A DNA stretch of 64,000 nt from Lysobacterales bacterium (GTDB lineage Bacteria > Pseudomonadota > Gammaproteobacteria > Xanthomonadales > Wenzhouxiangellaceae), in NCBI GenBank assembly GCA_002722315.1, contig PBLG01000046.1:62001-126000 (forward strand). The letters run 5' to 3'. This document shows positions 1-10,594 of the stretch, piece after piece. A model generated the notes under the pieces. That model saw only the letters and a list, made by a program, of their open reading frames with translations, did not search any database and was not told the origin of the DNA. The stretch's first letter is position 1, and every line of letters starts with the position of its first letter. Both the position numbers and the translations under genes were made by a program.

Positions 1-396
1 GTCCACGGCCCGATCACCGGTGTCTATGGCTCGCAGCGCATTCTCAACGGCGAGCCCCGCAGCCCGCATTGGGGCGTCGATCTGGCCGCGCCTACCGGCA
101 CCCCGGTGGTCGCCCCGGCCGCCGGCGTGGTCACCCTGGCCCATCCGGACATGTATTTTTCCGGCGGCACGCTGATGCTCGATCACGGCCTGGGCCTGAG
201 TTCGGCGTTTCTTCATCTCGCCGAAATCCTGGTCGAGCCGGGCCAGCGGGTGGAGCAGGGCGACCTGATCGCCAGGGTCGGGGCCACCGGCCGCGTCACG
301 GGGGCACACCTGGACTGGCGCATGAACCTGGGCGAGACCCGGGTCGATCCCCAGCTGCTGATCGACGAGCCGCCGCAGACGACTTCCCGTTACTAA
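1..396 (+). CDS. M23 family (LytM-type) metallopeptidase, C-terminal part
   Basis: The reading frame is open from the first base, so only the last 131 codons are present. They form a typical LytM/peptidase M23 domain, the zinc endopeptidase fold that cuts peptidoglycan cross-bridges or acts as an amidase activator in the periplasm. The first metal motif is HWGVD (HxxxD, codons 23-27) and a histidine follows in AFLHLAEI. The last motif reads GAHLDW, that is HxD where classical members have HxH, so one expected zinc-ligand histidine is an aspartate. The stop TAA overlaps the first possible ATG of the next gene (TAATG). The protein is either a variant active enzyme or an inactive LytM regulator; the sequence alone does not decide. 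Confidence 0.85.
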   Translation, partial: VHGPITGVYGSQRILNGEPRSPHWGVDLAAPTGTPVVAPAAGVVTLAHPDMYFSGGTLMLDHGLGLSSAFLHLAEILVEPGQRVEQGDLIARVGATGRVTGAHLDWRMNLGETRVDPQLLIDEPPQTTSRY

Positions 397-419
397 TGAG
401 ATCACTAATTGGTAAGCCA

Positions 420-1352
420 ATGGGCTCGCCGAACCGCCGCCGGCTGGGTACGCTGATCGTCTCGGGCCTGTTCGTCTGGCTTGCCGGATGCGCGGCGCCG
501 GCAGAGCGGAATGCCGAGGAACCCGGGCTGGCCACGGCCGAACGGGTGGCCCGGGTGCTCGCCGGGCGCTACGCCGGCCGTTCCCCGGACGCCGCGAACG
601 AAGGCGACTCGGCGGAGCTCGTGCGCCTCGACGCCCGTATCGAGCGAATCGCCGCCGGCGGCGTTGAAACGTTCATGTCGCAGCGACAGGGGGAAGGCGC
701 CGCGCGCGACTTCGCCCTGGTCTTTCGGTCGACTTCCGTTGCCACACGGCTGGAAGGGACATTTTCACCGCTGGACGCCCAGGGGCGCCCGGTCGGTTCC
801 TGTCCGATCGAAGTGATCGTCCGTAGCGACGGTTTCGTTGCCCGGACCGACGCCGGCACCTGTCGCTTCGGTACCGGAAGCGAGCAAGTCGCGCTGATCA
901 AGGAGATCGCGCACGACGGCCAGACGCTGGTCATCGGCGACAGGGTCGTGGATCCGGAAACCGGCGAAACCCGGTTGGCGGATCGGGTGATTCAGTTCGA
1001 GCGCGTGCGCGGTTATTCGGGATGGGCCGGCGTTCGCGATTCCGACCCTGGTGAGTCCCAGGGGGCCTGGCGAGTCGCCAATGAAATATCGATCCGCTCC
1101 GACGGTCTGGGGCTGGACCCGGAAGACGCCGCCGGCATGCCTTTGGGCGTCACGCTGGATCTGGCACCGTACCGGGTGCGCGAGAGCGAATCGCCGGTGT
1201 TGAGGCTGCGCGTGTTCGACAGCGCAAGCGGAGAACTGCTGGGCCAGGCCTGGGCCGATCCGCTGGCGACCCGGATAGGCATCGCCCTCCCGGCCGTGCA
1301 GGTGGGTCTGCGACTGGCTGCGGCGCGTCCCGATTCCGCGGACAACCCCTGA
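420..1352 (+). CDS. Putative lipoprotein, possibly CpcT/CpeT-like
   Basis: The protein of about 310 residues starts with a positively charged segment, a hydrophobic stretch and the lipobox LAGC, so it should be a lipid-anchored periplasmic or outer-membrane lipoprotein. I chose the ATG at 420 because it places the lipobox cysteine about 24 residues in; an ATG at 396 that overlaps the previous stop codon is also possible. The central part has two cysteines around a GFVARTDAGTC stretch and a following DxxTGE-like segment. This faintly recalls CpcT/CpeT proteins, but I would not assign that family without a profile search. Function unknown. Confidence 0.65.
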   Translation: MGSPNRRRLGTLIVSGLFVWLAGCAAPAERNAEEPGLATAERVARVLAGRYAGRSPDAANEGDSAELVRLDARIERIAAGGVETFMSQRQGEGAARDFALVFRSTSVATRLEGTFSPLDAQGRPVGSCPIEVIVRSDGFVARTDAGTCRFGTGSEQVALIKEIAHDGQTLVIGDRVVDPETGETRLADRVIQFERVRGYSGWAGVRDSDPGESQGAWRVANEISIRSDGLGLDPEDAAGMPLGVTLDLAPYRVRESESPVLRLRVFDSASGELLGQAWADPLATRIGIALPAVQVGLRLAAARPDSADNP

Positions 1353-1439
1353 CAGGTTCCGTCTCGTCGCGCGCCGCGCGAACTTGTTCATGCATTCCCA
1401 ACTTGTTCAAACCTGGGGCTTCCATGCAGGCGCCGCTAT

Positions 1440-1448
1440 TGCTATAAT
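1440..1448 (+). promoter_or_regulatory. Extended -10 promoter for rpsF-rpsR-rplI
   Basis: TATAAT at 1443-1448 is preceded directly by TGC, a perfect extended -10 element. No good -35 hexamer lies 16-18 bases upstream, which is normal for extended -10 promoters. Transcription would start near 1455, leaving a leader of about 114 nt before rpsF. Confidence 0.65.
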
Positions 1449-1454
1449 TCCCGG

Positions 1455-1568
1455 CTACCTGCGATATGCAGGCCTTGCTCCACGGCGAGCGGCATGGAAA
1501 TCCACGCCGGATTCGTGCGGGGGCTTTTCCGGACCGGGGTTGCCGGCCGGTAAATCCACAAGGAGAAC
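1455..1568 (+). promoter_or_regulatory. rpsF leader, possible S6:S18 autoregulatory RNA
   Basis: The leader is GC-rich and contains CCGG/CCGG pairings just upstream of the AAGGAG ribosome-binding site. rpsF leaders in many bacteria fold into an RNA bound by the S6:S18 pair through a CCG-containing bulge. Position and composition fit, but I have not shown the consensus structure, so this is a suggestion only. Confidence 0.25.
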
Positions 1569-2039
1569 ATGAAGTTGAGACACTACGAGATCGTGTTTCT
1601 GGTCCACCCTGACCAGAGCGAGCAGGTCCCGGGAATGATCGAGCGCTACAAGTCGCTTGTCGAATCCAAGGGCGGCGCCGTGCATCGCTCCGAGGACTGG
1701 GGCCGCCTGCAGTTGGCCTACACCATTGCAAAGCTCCACAAGGCGCACTACCTGCTGCTGAACATCGAATGCGATGCCGAGACGCTCGAAGAACTGGAAA
1801 GCATTTTCCGCTTCAACGACGCGATCCTGCGCCACCTGACCATCCGCCGCAGCGAAGCCGTCACCGAACCTTCCATCATGCTCAAGCGCAAGGAAGAGAA
1901 GGACGAACGCGAATCGCGTCGCAGCCGGCCGCACGATGATACCGACAGCGGCAGCAGCAAGAGCAGCGACGACGATGACGATAACGACGATTCGGACGCT
2001 GACGACAGCGAATCCGAAAAAGAATCCGAGGAGGCTTGA
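1569..2039 (+). CDS. rpsF: 30S ribosomal protein S6 with long acidic C-terminal tail
   Basis: S6 binds the central domain of 16S rRNA as a dimer with S18. The first about 100 residues ([19 protein letters not shown] onward, with RHLTIRR near residue 92) are ordinary S6. The remaining about 45 residues are low complexity, rich in Asp, Ser and Glu, giving 156 residues against about 130 usually. In E. coli the S6 tail is lengthened by post-translational glutamylation (RimK); here an acidic tail is genetically encoded. The start has a strong AAGGAG site seven bases upstream. It is the first gene of a ribosomal operon with rpsR and rplI, and the priB gene often found between rpsF and rpsR is absent. 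Confidence 0.97.
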   Translation: MKLRHYEIVFLVHPDQSEQVPGMIERYKSLVESKGGAVHRSEDWGRLQLAYTIAKLHKAHYLLLNIECDAETLEELESIFRFNDAILRHLTIRRSEAVTEPSIMLKRKEEKDERESRRSRPHDDTDSGSSKSSDDDDDNDDSDADDSESEKESEEA

Positions 2040-2044
2040 GAGCA

Positions 2045-2269
2045 ATGGCCAAATTTTTCAGACGTCGCAAGTACTGCCGTTTTACCGTCGAGGGCATTTC
2101 GGAAGTCGACTACAAGGATGTCGACCTTCTGAAGGATTTTGTCGGCGAAACCGGCAAGATAATCCCGAGCCGCATTACCGGCACCAAGGCAAAGTACCAG
2201 CGCCAGCTTTCGACCGCGGTCAAGCGCGCGCGCTACCTGGCACTGCTGCCCTACACCGATAACCACTGA
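2045..2269 (+). CDS. rpsR: 30S ribosomal protein S18
   Basis: A 74-residue protein beginning [13 protein letters not shown] and containing the conserved [17 protein letters not shown] segment of S18, which contacts 16S rRNA and S6. An in-frame ATG nine bases upstream exists, but the usual N-terminus and a GAGG ribosome-binding site ahead of it favour 2045. It follows rpsF by five bases. Confidence 0.97.
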   Translation: MAKFFRRRKYCRFTVEGISEVDYKDVDLLKDFVGETGKIIPSRITGTKAKYQRQLSTAVKRARYLALLPYTDNH

Positions 2270-2277
2270 GGCCCGTC

Positions 2278-2733
2278 ATGGAACTGATTCTTCTTGAAAA
2301 GGTGCACAACCTGGGCGACCTCGGCGACACCGTCAACGTGAAGCCCGGCTATGGCCGCAATTTCCTGCTGCCGCGCGGCAAGGCCGTTCCGGCCACCGCC
2401 CAGAACAAGGAAAAGTTCGAGGCCGAGCGCGAGGAACTCCAGCGCCAGGCCGGCGAGAAGCTTGCCAGCGCCGAGGCTCGCCGCGAAGCGATCGACGAGC
2501 TGGAATCCGTCGTGTTCACCGTCAACGTATCGCCGGAAGGTCGTCTCTACGGTTCGATCAGCGCGCGCGAGATTGCAGACAAGCTCACGGAAATGGGTTA
2601 CCCGGTCGAAAAGGTCGAGGTCGACCAGCCCGAAGGCCCGATCCGGGAAGCCGGCGAGTACACCGTCGGACTGATCCTGCATGCCGACGTGATCACAGAA
2701 GTCAAGGTCGTTGTGATCGGCGAAGAAGGCTGA
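2278..2733 (+). CDS. rplI: 50S ribosomal protein L9
   Basis: A 151-residue L9 with the canonical N-terminal RNA-binding domain (MELILLEKVHNLGDLGD, then VKPGYGRNFLLPRGKA), the long connecting helix rich in Glu and Arg (residues 45-75) and the C-terminal domain. It binds domain V of 23S rRNA at the base of the L1 stalk. It starts eight bases after rpsR and ends the ribosomal part of the operon; a possible terminator follows. Confidence 0.97.
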   Translation: MELILLEKVHNLGDLGDTVNVKPGYGRNFLLPRGKAVPATAQNKEKFEAEREELQRQAGEKLASAEARREAIDELESVVFTVNVSPEGRLYGSISAREIADKLTEMGYPVEKVEVDQPEGPIREAGEYTVGLILHADVITEVKVVVIGEEG

Positions 2734-2750
2734 TCCCACCCGCCAGGACG

Positions 2751-2771
2751 GCCCGGCCTCCGGGCTGTTCT
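2751..2771 (+). terminator. Possible terminator after rplI
   Basis: GCCCGG, a three-base loop and CCGGGC form a six-pair GC stem, followed by the weak T-tract TGTTCT. It may act as an attenuating terminator between rplI and dnaB. Confidence 0.35.
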
Positions 2772-2918
2772 GGTGTGCCCCGTTGAAAGGTACACGAATT
2801 GGGACGGGGTGCACTGGGGTAGACTATATCCCGACCCGTCGAAGCGAAGCCGCAGCCTGCGGCAGCCCGCCCGACGCCGATTTTCCAGCCACGGAACATC
2901 CAGTTACGGGAAGCGCAC

Positions 2919-4298
<1,380 letters not shown>

Positions 4299-4328
4299 GA
4301 CTCGCCTGGCCGTTCACGCCACAGAACC

Positions 4329-4363
4329 ACAAAACGACCAAACGACAAAGCGACCAAACGACC
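4329..4363. repeat. Short ACCAAACGAC repeats upstream of fumC
   Basis: The unit CGACCAAACGAC occurs twice in 35 bases, with a related AAAACGACC start. A copy of GACCAAACGACG also lies at about 11564 next to imuB. The distance to the fumC start codon is under 10 bases, so the repeats lie in its leader. Confidence 0.5.
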
Positions 4364-4369
4364 TTATTT

Positions 4370-5752
<1,383 letters not shown>

Positions 5753-5757
5753 GTGGC

Positions 5758-6237
5758 ATGTCGATGTCGCTGCCCGAGGGCAAGGGGCTCCAGGAGACGT
5801 TCGCGCCGCACAACGCTTGCTTCGGCTGCGGTCCGGCCAATGAAAAAGGTCTGCGTATCCGTTCCATTCCGGAGGGCGACCACGTGGTGTGCCACTGGAC
5901 CCCCGAGCCGCACCACGAGGCTTTCCCCGGCGTGCTCAACGGCGGCATCATAGGCGCCATCCTCGATTGCCACTGCAACTGGACGGCGGCCTGGCACCTG
6001 ATGACGACGCGCGGGCTGGATACGCCACCGTGCACGGTCACCATGGAATTCACCGTCAAGTTGCGCCGCCCGACGCCGTCGGACGGCGAGCTCAAGCTTA
6101 TCGCCAGGCCGGTGTCGGTCGACGGCGACATCGTGAGGGTCGAGTCCGAGCTGTTTGCCGGCGACAAGCTCTGCGACCTGTGCACCGGCAGGTTCGTCGC
6201 GGTCAAGCCGGGACATCCCGCCTACCACCGCTGGTAG
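5758..6237 (+). CDS. Hotdog-fold thioesterase (PaaI/4HBT-like)
   Basis: A 159-residue protein of the hotdog family, which hydrolyses acyl-CoA or similar thioesters. The N-terminal CFGCGPANEKGL stretch and the HEAFPGVLNGGI active-site loop with its following helix are typical of small PaaI-like thioesterases, and the central strand segment PCTVTMEFTVKLRRPTP fits the family. The substrate cannot be told from sequence. It lies between fumC and a DksA/TraR-type gene, with five- and three-base gaps, so the three are probably one transcript. Confidence 0.8.
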   Translation: MSMSLPEGKGLQETFAPHNACFGCGPANEKGLRIRSIPEGDHVVCHWTPEPHHEAFPGVLNGGIIGAILDCHCNWTAAWHLMTTRGLDTPPCTVTMEFTVKLRRPTPSDGELKLIARPVSVDGDIVRVESELFAGDKLCDLCTGRFVAVKPGHPAYHRW

Positions 6238-6240
6238 TTC

Positions 6241-6591
6241 GTGAACGCGTTGCGACTGGAGGACTGGCGTCGGCTCATCGAGACGCAGATTGCCGAACTG
6301 ACCGAGCTCAGCGAGGAGTCGCGCGAGTCCCAGGCCCCGGTCGAACTGGACCAGACCCGGCAGGGTCGGCTCTCGCGCATGGACGCCATGCAGGGCCAGG
6401 CCATGGCCCGGGCGACCGACGCCAGGCGACTCCGGCAGATCTCGGCGCTCAAGGCGGCCCTGGCGCGTATCGACAGCGGGGATTTCGGCCTGTGCATCGA
6501 ATGCGCAGAACCCATTGCCGAACCGCGGCTGGAGTCGAATCCGGCGATCACCCTGTGCATCGACTGCGCGAGCGCGAGAGAGCGCGGGTAG
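6241..6591 (+). CDS. DksA/TraR-type zinc finger protein
   Basis: A 116-residue protein with a GTG start directly after the thioesterase stop codon. The first 75 residues are predicted coiled coil (Glu/Arg-rich). The C-terminus carries a C4 zinc finger: Cys85-x2-Cys88 and Cys106-x2-Cys109. DksA/TraR proteins enter the secondary channel of RNA polymerase and modulate initiation with ppGpp. It is shorter than DksA (about 150), so it is one of the small TraR/YbiI-like paralogues rather than the main DksA. Confidence 0.85.
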   Translation: MNALRLEDWRRLIETQIAELTELSEESRESQAPVELDQTRQGRLSRMDAMQGQAMARATDARRLRQISALKAALARIDSGDFGLCIECAEPIAEPRLESNPAITLCIDCASARERG

Positions 6592-6613
6592 GATAGACAG
6601 CCAGGAGGCGTGA

Positions 6614-6985
6614 ATGAATTTCCTTAGATTGCTCCCCGTCATCGTCAGCTTCGTACTGCTGGCCGCACACTTCTATCGCGCGGAACTGACGCCGCTGGTC
6701 GCTGCGTGCGCATTCCTGCCGCTGTTGCTGTTTCTACGCAAGCCCTGGGTACCCAGGCTGTTTCAGGGATTGCTTGTCGTCGGCGCGCTGGAATGGCTGC
6801 GCACGCTCTACGTGCTGGCTGCGATGCGGATGGGTTTCGACCAGCCCTGGGGGCGGCTAGCACTGATCCTCGGAGTGGTTGCGCTGTTCACCGCGCTCTC
6901 CGGCCTGGTCTTCAACGGTCGATCCCTTCGGACGCGATACCGGAGAACCCGGGTCGGAGCGGCCGACCGGCCTCAGCGGCCGTGA
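6614..6985 (+). CDS. Small integral membrane protein of unknown function
   Basis: A 123-residue protein with about four hydrophobic helices (near residues 3-20, 28-45, 50-72 and 83-103) and an Arg-rich C-terminal tail, which should lie in the cytoplasm. The start follows an AGGAG-like site (CCAGGAGGCGTGA). I do not recognise the family. It converges with the redoxin gene, their stops being 16 bases apart. Confidence 0.6.
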   Translation: MNFLRLLPVIVSFVLLAAHFYRAELTPLVAACAFLPLLLFLRKPWVPRLFQGLLVVGALEWLRTLYVLAAMRMGFDQPWGRLALILGVVALFTALSGLVFNGRSLRTRYRRTRVGAADRPQRP

Positions 6986-7001
6986 GGGCGTTCGTTGGGG
7001 A

Positions 7002-7844
7002 TCAGCTGTTTTCCTTCGGCGCAAGGTGCTTCAGGTAAGTTTCGGGATCGGGACGCAAGCGGTAGTTCTCGGCGACTTCGACGAACCGGACGATGCCCGC
7101 CTCGTCGACCACGATGACGGTCGGGATTGCCGCATCGGTCGGATATCCGAACGCCTCCAGTCCGGCCGGCGTGGCGCCGGGCGCGTGTATCCCCAACTGC
7201 CTGGCCACCCGGTTGTCCGGATCGCGCAGGAACTTCGCCGGGATGGAAAATCTCTGAGCGATCTCGCGCGTGTGCTTTTGCGACTGACCGCTGACGAACC
7301 AGACCCTGGCGTTGTAGCGCGCCACCTTGCGCCATGCCGCGGCCAGCTCCCCGATCTGCGCCGTGCAAAGCGGACACCAGTTGCCGCGGTAGAACATGAT
7401 TACCGCATTGTGCCCGCGCAGTGAATCCGTGGAGATTTCCTCGCCTTCGGCATCGAACAGGGAGAAGCCGGGCAGGGGCTCGCCCGGAACCGGCGCGCCG
7501 ATCGGCGTCGGCTGGCGCGAATACCAGGTGACGTAGGCCAGCCAGCCGGCCAGCGCCACGACCGCGCCGATCAGCCAGGGCTGGAGGTCGTCGCCGTAGC
7601 GATAGACCGCCATCATGCTCATCACGGCCCCAAGGCCGGACAGCACCGAAACGATGACCGGGTGCGCCTCGGTCCGGGCCGGCCGCGCGCCGGCCAGCCA
7701 CGTGAAGAACGTCAGCGGCGCGATCGCGGCAAGCAGCAGCCCCGCAGGCGCCGACCACGCGACGGATCGTGTCAGGCCGTACAGCGCCGTGACGACCAGC
7801 GCCGCCAGGACCGTGAGATACAGGGATATGAACCATCGTTTCAT
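7002..7844 (-). CDS. Membrane-anchored AhpC/TSA-family redoxin
   Basis: A 280-residue protein with four N-terminal membrane helices (to about residue 107) followed by a thioredoxin-fold domain facing the periplasm or cytoplasm. The redoxin part has the active site NWCPLC, the CxxC form found in bacterioferritin-comigratory/redoxin-like proteins, and the IPTVIVVDEAGIVRF strand with its cis-proline. It probably reduces peroxides or disulfides. The combination of membrane anchor and redoxin is seen in some gammaproteobacteria, but no specific substrate can be named. Confidence 0.8.
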   Translation of the reverse strand: MKRWFISLYLTVLAALVVTALYGLTRSVAWSAPAGLLLAAIAPLTFFTWLAGARPARTEAHPVIVSVLSGLGAVMSMMAVYRYGDDLQPWLIGAVVALAGWLAYVTWYSRQPTPIGAPVPGEPLPGFSLFDAEGEEISTDSLRGHNAVIMFYRGNWCPLCTAQIGELAAAWRKVARYNARVWFVSGQSQKHTREIAQRFSIPAKFLRDPDNRVARQLGIHAPGATPAGLEAFGYPTDAAIPTVIVVDEAGIVRFVEVAENYRLRPDPETYLKHLAPKENS

Positions 7845-7932
7845 GTCGATTCCATCGTGCGGTGCTCAGTTCGTGTGCTTCGCCCGGTCATTGTCGCCGA
7901 GACCGGCCTCGATCCGGCAGGGCCCGGACGCT

Positions 7933-8847
7933 TCAATCCGGCAGCCGTTCGCGGGCCGCTTCCAGGCCTTGCGCATGCCGGGCGATATCGGCCCAGGGGT
8001 CTTCGCGCTGGCCGAGTCGCCGGAAGATGTTGCCGATGCGATATTTGCGCGGCGTCAGAGCGCTTTCGCCCACCTCGTTCCATTCCAGCGGCGTGGCGAT
8101 CGGGGCGCCCGGCCGCGCGCGCACCGCATACGGTGCGACCGAGGTCTGACCATAGGCGTTGCGGAGGTCGTCGAGAAAGACCCGATTCCCGCGCTTGGCC
8201 TTGCGTTGCTCCACGGTCATCAGGTCGGGATGCCGTTCGGCCAGGTTACGACAGACACGGTGACTGAACTCGCGTACTCCATCGAAGTTCGCCTCGCGGT
8301 CCAGCGGCACCACGACGTGCAGCCCGCGCGAACCGGTGGTCTGGACGAACGAGGTCAGGCCCAGTTCGTCGAGGAATTCCCGCAGGTGCCGGGCGGTCTG
8401 CCGAACCTTGTCGAAGTCGTCGTCCGACGGGTCCAGGTCGAAGATCATGCGGTCGGGGTGCTGGGGCCGGTCGATGCGGGAAAGCGCAAGATGCGGGGTG
8501 ATGCAGGCCTGGCCGGCCAGGTAGACCAGGGTCGCCGCGCTGTTGGCCACGACGTGCGTGACTTCGCCGTCCTTCTTGGGCAGCGTCGCGCGGTCGATCC
8601 AGTCGGGGAAGTAGTCCGAGACGTTTTTCTGGAAGAAACCGTCTCCGTCTATACCGTCCGGGTACCTGTGCATGCTCAGCGCGCGGTCGCGATAGTGTCG
8701 CAGCGCCACCTCGGCCACCTTGCGATAGTAGTCGGCCAGCTCGAACTTGGTGATGGCGTCATCGGGAAACAGCACTTTGTCGCTATGGCTGATCGCGACC
8801 TCGCGGCCGCCGACTTCGATCATGCGTTGTTGATCGCGTTCACTCAT
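7933..8847 (-). CDS. ligD: LigD polymerase (POL) domain as a separate gene
   Basis: A 304-residue archaeo-eukaryotic primase-type polymerase, normally the C-terminal domain of LigD. It fills or extends DNA ends during bacterial non-homologous end joining. The catalytic metal motif is D137-L-D139-P in MIFDLDPSDDDFDKV, followed by TTGSRGLHVVVPL, both hallmarks of LigD-POL. Its ATG overlaps the stop of the ligase gene by four bases (ATGA), so translation is coupled. It is the last of three genes that together equal one PE-LIG-POL LigD. Confidence 0.92.
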   Translation of the reverse strand: MSERDQQRMIEVGGREVAISHSDKVLFPDDAITKFELADYYRKVAEVALRHYRDRALSMHRYPDGIDGDGFFQKNVSDYFPDWIDRATLPKKDGEVTHVVANSAATLVYLAGQACITPHLALSRIDRPQHPDRMIFDLDPSDDDFDKVRQTARHLREFLDELGLTSFVQTTGSRGLHVVVPLDREANFDGVREFSHRVCRNLAERHPDLMTVEQRKAKRGNRVFLDDLRNAYGQTSVAPYAVRARPGAPIATPLEWNEVGESALTPRKYRIGNIFRRLGQREDPWADIARHAQGLEAARERLPD

Positions 8848-9869
8848 TCGGGTGTCTCTCGCTTGACGTCGCGGGGTTTCTTGTCCCGTCTAAGCCCGAG
8901 GAACCGGGGATGGCGAAGCTTGCCGTCGTTGGTCCATTCGGTGAACCCGAACTCGCCGACGAAGCGCGGCTCGACCCAGGTAACGCCCTTGCTGCCCGGC
9001 CCGTCGACGAACGGACACTCGTCGACGGCGTGTTCGTCGAGCCGGGCGCGGAATTCGACGAGAAATTCGTCGTCGTAGCCGGTCCCGACCTTGCCGGCGT
9101 AGCGCAGATCGTCTTCGCCACCGTTATCTTCGCGCCTGTCTTCGTAATACCCGACCAGCAGGGCGCCGAACCCCTTGCGCTCGCCTTCCGGTTCGGTGAA
9201 GCCCGCGATGACCAGTTCCTGGCCGTGGTCGCACTTGAACTTGAGCCAGTCGCTTGACCGGCTGTGGCGATAGCGCGAGTCGGCCCGCTTGGCGATGACG
9301 CCTTCCCAACCCTTGCTGCAGGCCTCCTCGAAGTAGGCCTCGCCGTCCTCATTTCTGTGGGGGGTGAAGTGAAGCGGCTTCTCGAACCCGATCAGCCGCC
9401 GAAGCAGTCGCTTGCGCGTTCTCAGCGGTAGTTCATCCAGATCGTAGCCGTCGACGTGCAGCATATCGAAGACGTAGAAATGAATTGCCACGCGCGACTT
9501 CCGGGCCTCGTCCGGGTCGGTGATCTTCATCCGCTGCTGCAGGCGCGAGAAACTGCTGACCCCGTTCTTGAATGCGACGACTTCGCCGTCGACGACGAAA
9601 TCCGTGCACCCCTGTTCGAGGCAGGCCTCGACCAGTTCCGGATAGGTGTCGTTGGCCCGTTTCCGGTTGCGCGTCAGCAGGCGGACGTCGTCGCCGCTGC
9701 GAAACAGCAGCAGCCGTTCGCCGTCGAGCTTGCGCTCGTAGATCCAGCCTGGATCGGAAAAGCGCTTTTCGGTCAGCGTAGCCAGCATGGGCGACATCCA
9801 GTCCGGGTGGCCGGATTTCTTCAGGGCGTCGCGCTCGTCCGCCGTCAGAGCCTCTTGCCAGCCGCTCAT
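8844..9869 (-). CDS. ligD: LigD ATP-dependent DNA ligase (LIG) domain as a separate gene
   Basis: A 341-residue ATP-dependent ligase. Motif I, which becomes adenylated, is K47-L-D-G50 in YERKLDGERLLL. Further motifs include DFVVDGEVVAF and EGVIAKRADSRYRHSRS, and the C-terminal OB-fold ends in WVEPRFVGEFGFTEWTNDG. It seals nicks during end joining. Both ends overlap neighbouring genes by four bases, so it is the middle gene of a tightly coupled PE-LIG-POL operon. There is no sign of a frameshift; each gene has its own ATG and stop. Confidence 0.93.
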   Translation of the reverse strand: MSGWQEALTADERDALKKSGHPDWMSPMLATLTEKRFSDPGWIYERKLDGERLLLFRSGDDVRLLTRNRKRANDTYPELVEACLEQGCTDFVVDGEVVAFKNGVSSFSRLQQRMKITDPDEARKSRVAIHFYVFDMLHVDGYDLDELPLRTRKRLLRRLIGFEKPLHFTPHRNEDGEAYFEEACSKGWEGVIAKRADSRYRHSRSSDWLKFKCDHGQELVIAGFTEPEGERKGFGALLVGYYEDRREDNGGEDDLRYAGKVGTGYDDEFLVEFRARLDEHAVDECPFVDGPGSKGVTWVEPRFVGEFGFTEWTNDGKLRHPRFLGLRRDKKPRDVKRETPE

Positions 9870-10462
9870 TCCTCTTCCTCGCCTTCATCATCGGCGATCT
9901 GTTTCATCGTGCGATCGCTCTTGACCGATTTTCGTTCGGTGGATACCGGATTGCGGCGCGCGTCGGCATGCTCGTCGTCCATCTTGATCATCAGCCAGCG
10001 CGCGTCGTCGCCGGAACCGGTGCGGTGCAGAGCGTACCCACCTTGCAGCTTTTCGCCGTGCAGGTCGACCAGAACGTGACCGGCCTTTATCGCCTTTTCG
10101 ATCGGCTGGATCTCGTCGTCTTTCTCGGTGATGTTTTCGTAGGAACCGCGATCCCAGATCATCACGGTACCGCCGCCGTACTCGTCTTCGGGAATGACCC
10201 CTTCGAAATCGGCGTAGGCCAGCGGGTGATCCTCGGTGGGAATTGCCAGGCGCTTCTCGCCGGGGTCGGTGGACGGCCCCTTCGGCACGGCCCATGACTT
10301 GAGGACCCCGTCGGCTTCGATCCGGAAGTCGTAGTGCAGGGTGGAGGCATCGTGCTTCTGGATCACGAACTGCGGTTGTTTCGAGGATTTACGGCCGGAC
10401 GAACCCCGGGGTTCGCTTGTCTTGTCGAAGTTTCGCCTGGAACTATAGTCCCTGGTCGACAT
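9866..10462 (-). CDS. ligD: LigD 3'-phosphoesterase (PE) domain as a separate gene
   Basis: A 198-residue protein matching the LigD PE domain, which trims 3'-phosphates and 3'-ribonucleotides at breaks. Conserved segments are FVIQKHDASTLHYDFRIE, LKSWAVPKGPS, EDHPLAYADFEGVIP and EYGGGTVMIWD, which hold the His/Asp/Glu metal ligands. The C-terminus is a run of acidic residues ending in EGEEEE. It is the first gene of the three-gene LigD operon; its stop overlaps the ligase ATG. No Ku gene is in the window. Confidence 0.92.
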   Translation of the reverse strand: MSTRDYSSRRNFDKTSEPRGSSGRKSSKQPQFVIQKHDASTLHYDFRIEADGVLKSWAVPKGPSTDPGEKRLAIPTEDHPLAYADFEGVIPEDEYGGGTVMIWDRGSYENITEKDDEIQPIEKAIKAGHVLVDLHGEKLQGGYALHRTGSGDDARWLMIKMDDEHADARRNPVSTERKSVKSDRTMKQIADDEGEEEE

Positions 10463-10594
10463 GGATCACCGCCTTTGCAATGTTCCCGGGTTCAGCTTAC
10501 CAGAGCCGGTCTATATCAGGCACGTTGAATATTGGTGTGCGTGAGGTTCCGAAGGGCTCGGTCGGAGGCACCGGCCATACTTTGCCCGTTAAGT

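Noticed and set aside
4329-4363. ACCAAACGAC repeats as a regulator-binding array for fumC
   Set aside because: The copies are irregularly spaced, lie right at the start codon, and one also occurs next to imuB, so a simple-sequence origin is more likely.
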